Source: Mycobacterium sp. (GTDB lineage Bacteria > Actinomycetota > Actinomycetes > Mycobacteriales > Mycobacteriaceae). Taken from it: a DNA stretch of 32,498 bases. This document shows positions 22,533 through 31,033 of the stretch, in pieces (the first letter of the stretch is position 1; every line of letters starts with the position of its first letter). Under the pieces are notes generated by a model, which did not search any database, was not told where the DNA came from, and saw nothing but the letters and a program-made list of their open reading frames with translations. The DNA lies in the NCBI GenBank assembly GCA_025963385.1, contig JAOPUT010000386.1, positions 1 to 32,498 on the forward strand, given 5' to 3'. The translations under genes were made by a program, and so were the position numbers.

Positions 22533-24904
22533 TCACCGCCGACACGTTTCCCGTCGAGCCGTGGCAGATCCGCGAGACCACCCTCGACCTCGATCTGCTG
22601 GCACAGTCCGAATCGGTCTTCGCGCTGTCCAACGGGCACATCGGCCTGCGCGGAAACCTCGACGAGGGCGAGCCGCACGGCATGCCAGGCACCTATCTGA
22701 ACTCGTTCTTCGAAGTCAGGCCATTGCCCTACGCCGAGGCGGGCTACGGCTATCCCGAAGAGGGCCAGACCCTGGTCGACGTCACGAACGGCAAGATCCT
22801 GCGGCTGCTCGTCGACGACGAACCGTTCGACGTCCGCTACGGTCAGCTGCAGCACCACGAACGGGTGCTCGACTTCCGGGCCGGCACGCTGACTCGCAGT
22901 GTTCGATGGCGCTCGCCGGCCGGAGGACAGGTCGCGATCACGTCGACCCGGCTGGTCTCCCTGGCTCAGCGCGGGGTGGCCGCCATCGAGTACGTCGTCG
23001 AGGCCGTCGGCGAATTCGTCCGGCTCACAGTGCAATCCGAGCTGGTCGCCAACGAAGACCAGCCGCAACTCTCGAAGGACCCCCGCGCCGCGGCGATCCT
23101 GACGAAGCCATTGGAGGCCGTCGCGCACGAAGTCGGCGAGAGGCGCGCGGTGCTGATCCACCGCACCCGATACAGCGATCTCACGATGGCCGCGGCGATG
23201 GACCACGACGTCGAGGTACCGGGCCGCGTCGAGGTCGAGACCGACGCGTTCGAGGACCTCGCCCGCACCACGGTGATCTGTGGTCTACGCCCGGGGCAAA
23301 AGCTGCGCATCGTTAAGTATCTCGCCTACGGCTGGTCCAGCCTCCGGTCACGGCCTGCGCTACACGATCAGGTGGCGGGTGCGCTGAAGGGCGCCCGCTA
23401 CACCGGGTGGCAGGGACTGCTCGATTCCCAACGCGCCTACCTCGACGAGTTCTGGGACAACGCCGACGTCGAAGTGGAGGGCGATCCCGAATCCCAGCAG
23501 GCGGTGCGCTTCGGTCTGTTCCACGTCCTGCAGGCCAGTGCCCGTGCCGAGCGACGCGCGATCCCCGGCAAGGGACTCACCGGTACCGGCTACGACGGCC
23601 ACGCCTTCTGGGACACCGAGGGATTCGTGCTGCCCGTGCTGACCTACACCCAGCCCTCCGCGGCCGCCGACGCGCTGCGCTGGCGGGCGTCGATCCTGGA
23701 ACTGGCGCGGCAGCGGGCCCAGGAACTGGACCTGAAAGGCGCCAGCTTCCCTTGGCGGACCATCCGCGGTCAGGAGTGCTCCGCGTACTGGCCCGCGGGC
23801 ACCGCCGCCTGGCACGTCAATGCCGACATCGCGGCCGCGTTCGAGCGCTATCGAGTCGTCACCGGCGATGAAACGCTGGAGGCGGAGTGCGGCCTGGAGG
23901 TGCTGGTCGAAACCTCCAGGCTGTGGATGTCGCTCGGGCATCACGACCGGTACGGCGTGTGGCATCTCGACGGCGTCACCGGACCCGACGAGTACACGGC
24001 GGTGGTGCGGGACAACGTGTTCACCAACCTGATGGCGGCGGCGAACCTCCGAGCCGCGGCGGCAGCCTGCGGGCGCCATCCGGAGGCAGCGCGCGCACTG
24101 GGGGTCACCACCGAGGAGACGGCGGCCTGGCGGGACGCCGCCGATGCCGTCGCACTGCCCTACGACGACGGTCTCGGCGTGCACCAGCAGTGCGAAGGTT
24201 TCACCACGCTGCGGGAGTGGAACTTCGACCCAGAGCCCACCCCGGACACCTTCCCCCTGCTACTGCACGAGTCGTACGTACGGCTCTACCCGGCGCAGGT
24301 GTGCAAGCAGGCCGATCTGGTCTTGGCCATGCACTGGCAGGGGCATGCCTTCACCGCTGAGCAGAAGGCCCGCAACGTCGACTACTACGAGTCGCGCACC
24401 GTGCGCGACTCGTCGCTGTCGGCGGCCACCCAGGCCGTGCTGTGTGCCGAAGTCGGCCATCTGGAGTTGGCCCACGACTACGCCTACGAGGCGGCGCTCA
24501 TCGATTTGCACGATCTTCACCACAACAGTCGTGACGGTCTGCACATGGCGTCGCTGGCTGGCGCCTGGACCGCACTGGTCTCCGGGTTCGGCGGGATGCG
24601 TGACGACGAAGGCGTCCTGGCGCTGGATCCCCAACTTCCCGAAGAGATCAACCGGTTGCGATTCCGCCTGCGCTGGCACGGTTTTCGCGTCACGGTCGAC
24701 ATCGACCACCATGAGGTCGAATACACCCTGCGCCGCTGCGACGAGGGGGACGGCGGGCCAGCGAGCCTCGTCATCCGCCACGCGGGTGACGATCTCGAGC
24801 TCACGACGTCCGCCACCGCCGCCGTGGCACTGAAGGTGCGGGAACCGCTGCTCCCCGCGCCCCGGCAGCCACCGGGATGCGCCCCGGCCCGTCGGGGCCG
24901 CTGA
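22529..24904 (+). CDS. GH65 family glycoside phosphorylase (maltose/trehalose/kojibiose type)
   Basis: A 791-residue family GH65 enzyme with the usual order: N-terminal beta-sandwich ([20 protein letters not shown]), an (alpha/alpha)6 barrel ([30 protein letters not shown]), and a small C-terminal beta domain. The catalytic acid is Glu488 in TGPDEYTAV, close to Glu487 of the characterised Lactobacillus maltose phosphorylase. The phosphate-binding loop region is around [15 protein letters not shown]65 phosphorylases release beta-glucose 1-phosphate, the substrate of the coupled upstream mutase. The disaccharide (maltose, trehalose or kojibiose) is not fixed by what I can read; trehalose would fit mycobacterial physiology. 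A basic Pro-rich tail ends the protein. Confidence 0.94.
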   Translation: MITADTFPVEPWQIRETTLDLDLLAQSESVFALSNGHIGLRGNLDEGEPHGMPGTYLNSFFEVRPLPYAEAGYGYPEEGQTLVDVTNGKILRLLVDDEPFDVRYGQLQHHERVLDFRAGTLTRSVRWRSPAGGQVAITSTRLVSLAQRGVAAIEYVVEAVGEFVRLTVQSELVANEDQPQLSKDPRAAAILTKPLEAVAHEVGERRAVLIHRTRYSDLTMAAAMDHDVEVPGRVEVETDAFEDLARTTVICGLRPGQKLRIVKYLAYGWSSLRSRPALHDQVAGALKGARYTGWQGLLDSQRAYLDEFWDNADVEVEGDPESQQAVRFGLFHVLQASARAERRAIPGKGLTGTGYDGHAFWDTEGFVLPVLTYTQPSAAADALRWRASILELARQRAQELDLKGASFPWRTIRGQECSAYWPAGTAAWHVNADIAAAFERYRVVTGDETLEAECGLEVLVETSRLWMSLGHHDRYGVWHLDGVTGPDEYTAVVRDNVFTNLMAAANLRAAAAACGRHPEAARALGVTTEETAAWRDAADAVALPYDDGLGVHQQCEGFTTLREWNFDPEPTPDTFPLLLHESYVRLYPAQVCKQADLVLAMHWQGHAFTAEQKARNVDYYESRTVRDSSLSAATQAVLCAEVGHLELAHDYAYEAALIDLHDLHHNSRDGLHMASLAGAWTALVSGFGGMRDDEGVLALDPQLPEEINRLRFRLRWHGFRVTVDIDHHEVEYTLRRCDEGDGGPASLVIRHAGDDLELTTSATAAVALKVREPLLPAPRQPPGCAPARRGR

Positions 24905-24911
24905 CGCAGGA

Positions 24912-24936
24912 GTGTGTCGAGCTGCGAAGCGGGTAC
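24912..24936 (+). promoter_or_regulatory. Possible SigF-like promoter for the flavoprotein gene
   Basis: GTGT (24912-24915), 15-base spacer, GGGTAC (24931-24936): one mismatch to the SigF consensus in the -35. GTG 24946 is nine bases after the -10 and has no ribosome site, which would suit a leaderless transcript. Confidence 0.4.
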
Positions 24937-24945
24937 TTGACGGTC

Positions 24946-26097
24946 GTGAACACATCCGGGTTGGTCGTGATCGGCAGTGGACCCGCGGGCATCGGCGCCG
25001 CGGAATCGTTTCGTCGCCACGAGCCGGACGCGCCGATCCTCGTCATCAGTACCGATCCGTGCCTTCCCTACGAGCGGCCGCCGCTGAGCAAGGACTACCT
25101 GCGCGGCGAGACCGACGACGTGTCGTTGCATCCCGAGAGCTGGTTCACCGAGCACGCGATCGAGCTGCGCATGGGACGGGCGGTGACGGCGATCGACGTT
25201 GCCGAGCACGCGGTCATCGTCGACGACGAGCGAATCCCGTACGGCGCCTTGGTATTCGCGGCCGGCGCCGCGCCGTCGACGCTTCCGGTTCCCGGCGGCG
25301 AGCGGGCACTGTCCCTTCGAGCACTTTCCGACGCGCGCCGGCTACGCGACGCGGCGGCCGACGCCGCGTCGGCGGTCGTGATCGGGGCCGGTTTCATCGG
25401 CTGTGAGGCCGCCGCATCGCTGTCGCTGCGCGGCCTGGCGGTGACGCTGATCGCCCCTGACCGGGTACCGCAGCAGGAGCGACTCGGCACCGAGGCCGGC
25501 GAACGGCTGCTCGACCTCGTCCGGCAGTCTGGCGTGCGGTACGTCGCCGAGACGTCGGTGAGCGAGATCGACGAGGGCCGGGTGCGGTTGGACGACGGCA
25601 CGACGGTCGACGCCGATCTGGTGCTGGCCGCGACCGGCGTCAGCCCGTGCAGCGAGCTGGCGTCGAATGCTGGACTGGCGGTACAGGATTCGCGCGTGGT
25701 GGTGGGTGCCGACATGCGGTCGTCGGCGCCCGACGTGTACGCCGCCGGCGACGTCGCCTTCGCGTTCAACACCGGCTGCGGACGTCATCTGGCCGTCGAG
25801 CACTGGCAGGACGCCCTCGATCACGGAGCCATCGCAGGCGCCCAGGCCGCAGGCGCGGCGGACACCTGGCACGCCGTGCCCGGGTTCTGGTCGTCGATCG
25901 GAGAGTCCACCATCAAGTACCACGCCTGGGGTGACGGTTTCCAGAGCAGCCGAATGGTGGATCACGGCAACGGCTTCACCGTCTGGTACGAAACCGACGG
26001 CAGGGCGGTCGGGGTGCTCACCCTCGACGCCGACGACGACTACGACCTCGGCGAGAAGCTGATCGCAGCAGGCAGGCCCGCGCCGGTCGCGACGTGA
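24946..26097 (+). CDS. FAD-dependent oxidoreductase, ferredoxin/rubredoxin reductase-like
   Basis: A 383-residue two-dinucleotide-fold flavoprotein. The FAD fold is at the N-terminus (VVIGSGPAGIGAAESF, then LPYERPPLSKDYLRGE, typical of oxygenase-coupled ferredoxin reductases), the NAD(P)H fold near residue 145 (VVIGAGFIGCEAAASL), and the second FAD motif DVYAAGDVAFAF near 265. It likely passes electrons from NAD(P)H to a ferredoxin or rubredoxin partner; none is encoded nearby. The start GTG 24946 is 41 bp after the GH65 stop. The frame is open upstream, but that part shadows the GH65 tail. A SigF-like promoter with a leaderless GTG is possible. It is not obviously part of the sunscreen cluster downstream, being separated by the opposite-strand TetR gene. 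Confidence 0.88.
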   Translation: MNTSGLVVIGSGPAGIGAAESFRRHEPDAPILVISTDPCLPYERPPLSKDYLRGETDDVSLHPESWFTEHAIELRMGRAVTAIDVAEHAVIVDDERIPYGALVFAAGAAPSTLPVPGGERALSLRALSDARRLRDAAADAASAVVIGAGFIGCEAAASLSLRGLAVTLIAPDRVPQQERLGTEAGERLLDLVRQSGVRYVAETSVSEIDEGRVRLDDGTTVDADLVLAATGVSPCSELASNAGLAVQDSRVVVGADMRSSAPDVYAAGDVAFAFNTGCGRHLAVEHWQDALDHGAIAGAQAAGAADTWHAVPGFWSSIGESTIKYHAWGDGFQSSRMVDHGNGFTVWYETDGRAVGVLTLDADDDYDLGEKLIAAGRPAPVAT

Positions 26098-26129
26098 TGG
26101 CGTGGCCGTCCCGCCGGCTACGACATGAC

Positions 26130-26708
26130 CTACGCGTGCGGGATGCTCGCCAGCACGATGTCGACGCCTGCCTCGATCACGTCGTCGTCGGGCAGCGTCC
26201 CAAACATCACTGACGGGCAGGCGATCACGCCGGTGAGCATGGACACCGCAGCGTCGAGCGCGGGGCCGCTGAAGTGCTCGCCGAGCATCTCGTACATCTG
26301 GTGCTGGCCGTCGGTGTTTACCTTGTCCCTGATCTGACGCATCTGTTCGACCGAGGCCCACTCCGCCATCCCGGTCAGCACGCGGTCGAGGCGAAGGTCT
26401 GTGATCGCCCGCCGGAAGACCTTCAGTTCGGCGATGACGTCGGCCCGAAGATCTCCGGTGCGCGCGGTGTGTGGCATGTCGCCGAGTGTCTCGATCGCCA
26501 TGGCGATGAGGTCGATGCGCGCCGGCCAGTGCGTGTAGAGCGTCGTCTTGGAGTAACCGGCCAATTCGGCGACTCTGGCATGGGTGACGGCCTCCGAGCC
26601 CTCGCCGGTCAGCACGGCCAGTGCGGCGCGGGCGACGTCGGCGCGAGTGCGTGATACCCGCGCATCCTCGCCGCCCTCGCCTGACTTCGCGCTCTCCGCC
26701 GGAGTCAT
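26130..26708 (-). CDS. TetR-family regulator divergent from the mycosporine cluster
   Basis: A 192-residue TetR repressor. Residues about 17-65 are the DNA-binding domain (SRTRADVARAALAVLTGEG, then THARVAELAGYSKTTLYTHWPARIDLI, with the canonical Y-x-H-W end of the recognition helix). The C-terminal domain has FRRAITDLRLDRVLTGMAEWAS and closes EAGVDIVLASIPHA. ATG 26708 is the only good start in place, although GGAG directly abuts it. It faces the sunscreen operon across 207 bp that contain an 8-bp inverted repeat over a promoter, so it is the prime candidate for the cluster's repressor. Its ligand is unknown. Confidence 0.9.
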   Translation of the reverse strand: MTPAESAKSGEGGEDARVSRTRADVARAALAVLTGEGSEAVTHARVAELAGYSKTTLYTHWPARIDLIAMAIETLGDMPHTARTGDLRADVIAELKVFRRAITDLRLDRVLTGMAEWASVEQMRQIRDKVNTDGQHQMYEMLGEHFSGPALDAAVSMLTGVIACPSVMFGTLPDDDVIEAGVDIVLASIPHA

Positions 26709-26808
26709 CTCCGTCCGTCACCCGCCTCGCCCATTCGGTCGTCTCCATGCGCCGACTCCGACAGCAAGTTAGCTGATGAACATCCAAGCCAGTACTGATC
26801 AACAACGT

Positions 26809-26835
26809 CACTATTGAACGTTTAGACCAATAGTG
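26809..26835. promoter_or_regulatory. Probable operator of the mycosporine cluster (inverted repeat)
   Basis: CACTATTG (26809-26816) and CAATAGTG (26828-26835) are perfect inverted copies separated by 11 bases. The repeat lies over the -35 and spacer of the promoter called at 26820-26845, where a bound TetR dimer would repress. Surrounding bases 26761-26835 are only about 41% GC, far below the rest of the window. An 8-bp palindrome CAGTACTG at 26790-26797 is a second, weaker candidate. Confidence 0.65.
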
Positions 26836-26845
26836 TACGGGGCAT
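26820..26845 (+). promoter_or_regulatory. SigF-like promoter of the mycosporine cluster
   Basis: GTTT (26820-26823), 16-base spacer, GGGCAT (26840-26845), one mismatch to the SigF pattern GTTT-N15-17-GGGTAT. Transcription would begin near 26852, leaving a leader of about 60 bases with GAAGGA (26904-26909) before ATG 26916. Confidence 0.45.
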
Positions 26846-26915
26846 CTGCGATTTCGAACGCCAGCGCTGCTTCTCACGTTGCCGCGCGACCCACCACTCA
26901 CGCGAAGGATCACCC

Positions 26916-27581
26916 ATGTCAGCCATTCTCTTCGGATCGATCAGCACCCTCGCCGACACCTCTGAGCTGCAGCGACGAGCCTTCAACGAGGCCTTCGCCG
27001 CGCACGGACTCGACTGGGAATGGTCACGCGAGGACTACACGTCGATGCTGGACTCCAACGGTGGGGCGCAGCGGATCAGCGACTACGCGACCTCCCGTGG
27101 CGACGACGTCGACGCCGACGGGGTACACGCCACCAAGTCCGAGATCTTTCGGGAGCTGCTCACGACCTCGGGGATCTCGACGCGTCCGGGCGTCACCGCC
27201 ACCGTCGAGCAGGCCAAGAAGAACGGCGTCAAACTCGGCTTCGTCACCACCACCTCGCGTGAGAACGTCGAGGCCATCCTGAGCGTCCTGGGCGCCGAAC
27301 TCGGCGACGACACCTTCGACCTCGTGGTGGACCGCAGCGCGGTCGCCGCACCGAAGCCCGACGCCGCGGTCTACGCGTTCGCCTTGGACCAACTCGGCGA
27401 GGACCACGGCCACGCGGTGGCGATCGAGGACAACGTCGGGGGCGTGTCCGCGGCAGCCGCGGCCGGGGTGGCGTGCATCGCGTTCCCCAACGCCAATACC
27501 GCGGGCGGCGACTTCAGCGCAGCCACCGAGGTCGTCGACTCACTCGATCCCGAGAAGATCGTGGACCGGATCTCGTTCTGA
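26916..27581 (+). CDS. HAD-like (CbbY/beta-PGM type) protein lacking the catalytic aspartates, first gene of the mycosporine operon
   Basis: A 221-residue HAD-fold protein. Motif I, normally FDxDGTL, reads FGSISTL at residues 6-12: both catalytic Asp positions (7 and 9) are Gly and Ile. The remaining motifs are intact: [13 protein letters not shown] (motif II Thr), [15 protein letters not shown] (motif III Lys), and [16 protein letters not shown] (motif IV acids). The cap ETSELQR-like [13 protein letters not shown] and [11 protein letters not shown] are well kept, so this is a conserved lineage, not a decaying gene. I recall CbbY-like proteins with the same degenerate motif in other bacteria. 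Without the nucleophile, phosphatase or mutase activity is unlikely. A binding or regulatory role with a sugar phosphate such as sedoheptulose 7-phosphate is a guess from position 43 bp before the cyclase gene. Confidence 0.85.
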   Translation: MSAILFGSISTLADTSELQRRAFNEAFAAHGLDWEWSREDYTSMLDSNGGAQRISDYATSRGDDVDADGVHATKSEIFRELLTTSGISTRPGVTATVEQAKKNGVKLGFVTTTSRENVEAILSVLGAELGDDTFDLVVDRSAVAAPKPDAAVYAFALDQLGEDHGHAVAIEDNVGGVSAAAAAGVACIAFPNANTAGGDFSAATEVVDSLDPEKIVDRISF

Positions 27582-27624
27582 CACTTGCACCGCACGAACA
27601 TCGCCGGCCAGCCAGGAGAAACCC

Positions 27625-28839
27625 ATGAGCAATCTGCAAGCCCGAGTCACCGCCGCCGACAACAACCTTCACGTCGAAGGCCATGAACTCATCGAGTACG
27701 ACCTGACCTACGTCGACGGCGTCTTCGACGTCGCCAACACCGAACTCGCCGACGCCTATCGCCCCTACGGCCGGGCGCTCATGGTGATCGACGAGACCGT
27801 GTACGACTTGTACGCCACCGCCATCACCACCTACTTCGACCACCACCGAATCGCGCTGGTGGTCTTGCCCGTCCAGATCCGAGAGACCGCCAAGACCCTG
27901 GAGACCTTCGAGCAGATCGTCACCCAGTTCGACGCGTTCGGACTGGTGCGCACCGAGCCCGTGCTGGTCGTCGGCGGCGGACTCACCACGGACGTCGCCG
28001 GATTCGCCTGTGCCAGTTACCGACGCAACACTCCCTACATCCGAATTCCCACCACGCTGATCGGACTGATCGACGCCAGCGTCTCGATCAAGGTCGCCGT
28101 CAACCACGGCAAGCACAAGAACCGGCTCGGCGCCTACCACGCCTCTCGCCAAGTCTTGCTGGACTTCTCCTTCCTGGCCACCTTGCCCGAGGACCAGGTG
28201 CGCAACGGCATGGCAGAACTGATCAAGATCTCGGTCGTCGGCAACTCCGAGATCTTCGAGCTGCTGGAAGCCCACGGCGCCGAACTGCTTCAGACCCGTT
28301 TCGGACACCTGAACGGCACGCCCGAATTGCGTTCGATCGCAGACCGACTCACCCGCCAGGCGATCACCACCATGCTCGAGCTCGAGGCACCGAATCTGCA
28401 CGAGATCGACCTGGACCGGGTCATCGCCTTCGGCCACACCTGGAGCCCGACCCTGGAACTGACCCCACCCCAGCCGTTCTTCCACGGCCACGCCATCAAC
28501 ATCGACATGGCGCTGTCCACCACACTTGCCGAGCAACGTGGCCACCTGACCACCGCCGACCGTGACCGCGTGCTGGGTGTGATGAGTTCCCTGGGCCTGG
28601 CTCTCGACACCGAGTACCTGACGCCGGAACTCGTCGAACGGGCCACCCAAGCGATCCTCAGGACACGCGACGGGCTGCTGCGCGCTGCGGTCCCCGACCC
28701 CATCGGGCGGTGCCGCTTCCTCAACGACGTCACCACCGACGAACTGTGCGACACCCTGACGCTGCACAAGAAGATCTGTCTCGACTACCCCCGCGGCGGG
28801 GACGGCATCGACGTGTTCACCATCGAGGCGGCGTCGTGA
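27625..28839 (+). CDS. mysA: Sedoheptulose-7-phosphate cyclase, 2-demethyl-4-deoxygadusol synthase type (MysA)
   Basis: A 404-residue sugar phosphate cyclase of the 3-dehydroquinate synthase superfamily. It would convert sedoheptulose 7-phosphate to 2-demethyl-4-deoxygadusol with NAD and a divalent metal. The NAD loop is [22 protein letters not shown]; the active-site block is [21 protein letters not shown] followed by [13 protein letters not shown], a DDGS-type pattern. Metal ligands are Glu198 (NGMAELIK), His271 (AFGHTW) and His287 (FFHGHAIN). Distinction from the related 2-epi-5-epi-valiolone synthases rests on this pattern and on the methyltransferase and ATP-grasp genes that follow. ATG 27625 has AGGAGA 5 bases upstream. 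Its stop overlaps the next GTG start as GTGA. Confidence 0.93.
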   Translation: MSNLQARVTAADNNLHVEGHELIEYDLTYVDGVFDVANTELADAYRPYGRALMVIDETVYDLYATAITTYFDHHRIALVVLPVQIRETAKTLETFEQIVTQFDAFGLVRTEPVLVVGGGLTTDVAGFACASYRRNTPYIRIPTTLIGLIDASVSIKVAVNHGKHKNRLGAYHASRQVLLDFSFLATLPEDQVRNGMAELIKISVVGNSEIFELLEAHGAELLQTRFGHLNGTPELRSIADRLTRQAITTMLELEAPNLHEIDLDRVIAFGHTWSPTLELTPPQPFFHGHAINIDMALSTTLAEQRGHLTTADRDRVLGVMSSLGLALDTEYLTPELVERATQAILRTRDGLLRAAVPDPIGRCRFLNDVTTDELCDTLTLHKKICLDYPRGGDGIDVFTIEAAS

Positions 28840-29681
28840 CCGACGTGGCGGTCGTGGACAACAGCGCGCCGCTTGCTCCGCGCCCCGTTACGCCCACCAC
28901 CATCCTGGCGGCCGAACTCGCGTCCTTGGTCCGCGATTTCGGCGCCGTCGACGGAGTCGACCCAGCGCTGCTGGAACGGTTGGGGCGCGCTCGCGATCTG
29001 GCCGGTGGGCTGGACCCGTACCTCGCCGAGTGCACCACCCCGGAGTCGCAGGCACTCGCCGAACTCTCTCGGCGTACTCGGCAGACGGACTGGAGCGCCG
29101 AGCACCACGGTGGGCCGCGGCTGGAGCAGGAGATGCTCTCGGGACACGTCGAGGGCCAGGTGCTCAAGTTCCTCCTGTACCTGGCGCAGGCCACCAGGGT
29201 GCTGGAGATCGGAATGTTCACGGGCTACTCCGCACTGGCGATGGCCGAGGCGCTCCCCGAGGGGGGCACGGTCACGGCATGCGAGATCGACCAGGGCGTC
29301 GCCTCTTTCGCCAGGGGATGTTTCGACGCATCCCCGGTCGGTGACAGGATCACCGTCGAGGTCGGCCCTGCGATCGACACCCTGCGGCGGATGGCAGAGC
29401 ACGGTCGCGACGAGTTCGACTTCGTCTTCATCGACGCCGACAAGGCCGGTTATCTGGACTATCTCGACTTCCTCCTGGAGAGTCGGCTGTTGGCGCCGCG
29501 TGCGGTCATTGCCGTGGACAACACGCTCATGCAGGGGCAGCCCTACGCAGACACCGAACTGACCGCCAACGGTGCGGCGATCGCCGGCTTCAACGATGCG
29601 GTGGCGCACGACGACCGCGTCGAGCAGGTCCTGCTCCCCCTGCGCGACGGGTTGACCCTGATCCGTCGGGTCGAGAGGTGA
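28836..29681 (+). CDS. mysB: O-methyltransferase forming 4-deoxygadusol (MysB type)
   Basis: A 281-residue class I O-methyltransferase of the caffeoyl-CoA (methyltransferase_3) group. SAM motif I is [20 protein letters not shown] near residue 125, acidic ribose ligand in VTACEIDQ, metal/catalytic region [19 protein letters not shown] near 205, and [13 protein letters not shown] near 228. In the pathway it methylates 2-demethyl-4-deoxygadusol to 4-deoxygadusol. The first 60 residues are helical. GTG 28836 overlaps the cyclase stop (GTGA) and its own stop overlaps the next gene's GTG in the same way, so the three are translationally coupled. Confidence 0.92.
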   Translation: MTDVAVVDNSAPLAPRPVTPTTILAAELASLVRDFGAVDGVDPALLERLGRARDLAGGLDPYLAECTTPESQALAELSRRTRQTDWSAEHHGGPRLEQEMLSGHVEGQVLKFLLYLAQATRVLEIGMFTGYSALAMAEALPEGGTVTACEIDQGVASFARGCFDASPVGDRITVEVGPAIDTLRRMAEHGRDEFDFVFIDADKAGYLDYLDFLLESRLLAPRAVIAVDNTLMQGQPYADTELTANGAAIAGFNDAVAHDDRVEQVLLPLRDGLTLIRRVER

Positions 29682-31033
29682 CGGCCCCGGCCGCGACGAC
29701 CTCTCTTGCTGCGGCCACCACCTCACGTGTCGCCGGCGCCAACGTGAGGCGCACCATCGCCGTGCTTGTCGGGTTGACCCTGACGCTCCCAGTCGATCTG
29801 GCCGTCGTCGGCGCGGCGCTACTTCGACGCGCATCGAATCCCTTGCAGCATCTCGACATCGGTGGTCGACGGACCGTTCTGATCAACGGAGCGAAGATGA
29901 CCAAGGCACTCACGTTGGCCCGGGCCTTCCACGCTGCCGGGCACCGGGTGGTCATGGTGGAATCGGACAAGTACCGGTTCACGGGGCACCGATTCTCGCG
30001 TGCCGTCGACGCGTTCCACCGTGTCCCAGAACCTGGAACACCCGGCTACGGACAGGCACTACGCGACGTCGTTCGCGATGAAGGCGTCGACGTCTTCGTT
30101 CCCGTGTCCAGTCCGGCGGGCAGCGTTCCCGACGCCGAGGCCGGACGACTTCTCGCCGGACTCTGCGAGGTGCTGCACCTCGACCCCGACACTGCGCGGA
30201 TGCTCGACGACAAGGCTAGCTTCAGCGCTGCCGCAGCCGAACTCGGGCTGCGGGTGCCCGACTTCCTGCGCATCACCGACGCCCAGCAGGTCATCGGCTT
30301 CGACTTTCCCGCGGGTCGCAGCTACATCCTCAAGCGCATCGCCTACAACCCGGTGGGACGCATGGACCTCACCCGATTGTCGCGAGACACCCCGCAGCGC
30401 AATGCGGCCTTTGCCCGGTCCCTTCACATCACCGCTCAGGATCCCTGGATTCTGCAGGAGTTCATCGAAGGCCGTGAGTACTGCACGCACGGCACCGTCC
30501 GCGACGGAACGCTGCAGGTGTACGGATGCTGCGAGTCCTCGGCGTTTCAGATCAACTACAGCCATGTCCACAAGCCCGAGATCCGATCCTGGGTCGAGGA
30601 ATTCGTCGGTGCGCTCGAATTGACCGGGCAGGTGTCCTTCGACTTCATCCAGGCCGCCGACGGACACGCCTACGCAATCGAATGCAATCCGCGCACCCAC
30701 TCGGCGATCACGATGTTCTACGACCATCCCGAGGTTGCGGCGGCCTACCTGCTCGACGACCATCCGGTGATCACCCCGCGCCTGTCCGCCAAGCCCACGC
30801 ACTGGCTGTACCACGAGATGTGGAAGCTGTTGACGGAGGCGGGTCGCAAACGCAGGATCGCGGAGATACTCACCGGCAAGGATGCGATCTTCGAATGGTG
30901 GGATCCGTTGCCGTACTTGATGGTTCACCACCTGCACATACCCTCGCTGCTGTGGCGCAATCTGCGGCGCCGGCAGGGTTGGACGCGCATCGACTTCAAC
31001 ATCGGCAAGCTCGTCGAGAACGGCGGCGACTGA
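29678..31033 (+). CDS. mysC: ATP-grasp ligase forming mycosporine-glycine (MysC type)
   Basis: A 451-residue ATP-grasp enzyme closely following cyanobacterial MysC as I remember it. An N-terminal hydrophobic segment (residues about 25-50) is followed by INGAKMTKALTLARAFHAAGH and DKYRFTGHRFSRAVD. The ATP-grasp core has RSYILKRIAYNPVGRMDL (ATP-binding Lys), WILQEFIEGREYCTHGTV and the metal-binding strand YAIECNPRTHSAITMFYDHP. The C-terminus carries the MysC-specific DPLPYLMVHHLHIP and GWTRIDFNIGKLVENGGD. It attaches glycine to 4-deoxygadusol via a phosphorylated intermediate. The hydrophobic N-terminus is also present in cyanobacterial forms and may tether it to membrane. GTG 29678 overlaps the preceding stop. 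Confidence 0.95.
   Translation: MTAPAATTSLAAATTSRVAGANVRRTIAVLVGLTLTLPVDLAVVGAALLRRASNPLQHLDIGGRRTVLINGAKMTKALTLARAFHAAGHRVVMVESDKYRFTGHRFSRAVDAFHRVPEPGTPGYGQALRDVVRDEGVDVFVPVSSPAGSVPDAEAGRLLAGLCEVLHLDPDTARMLDDKASFSAAAAELGLRVPDFLRITDAQQVIGFDFPAGRSYILKRIAYNPVGRMDLTRLSRDTPQRNAAFARSLHITAQDPWILQEFIEGREYCTHGTVRDGTLQVYGCCESSAFQINYSHVHKPEIRSWVEEFVGALELTGQVSFDFIQAADGHAYAIECNPRTHSAITMFYDHPEVAAAYLLDDHPVITPRLSAKPTHWLYHEMWKLLTEAGRKRRIAEILTGKDAIFEWWDPLPYLMVHHLHIPSLLWRNLRRRQGWTRIDFNIGKLVENGGD

Noticed and set aside
26130..26708. Possibility that the flavoprotein (24946-26097) belongs to the mycosporine operon
   Set aside because: It is separated by a gene on the opposite strand and has its own possible promoter; no mycosporine step needs it.
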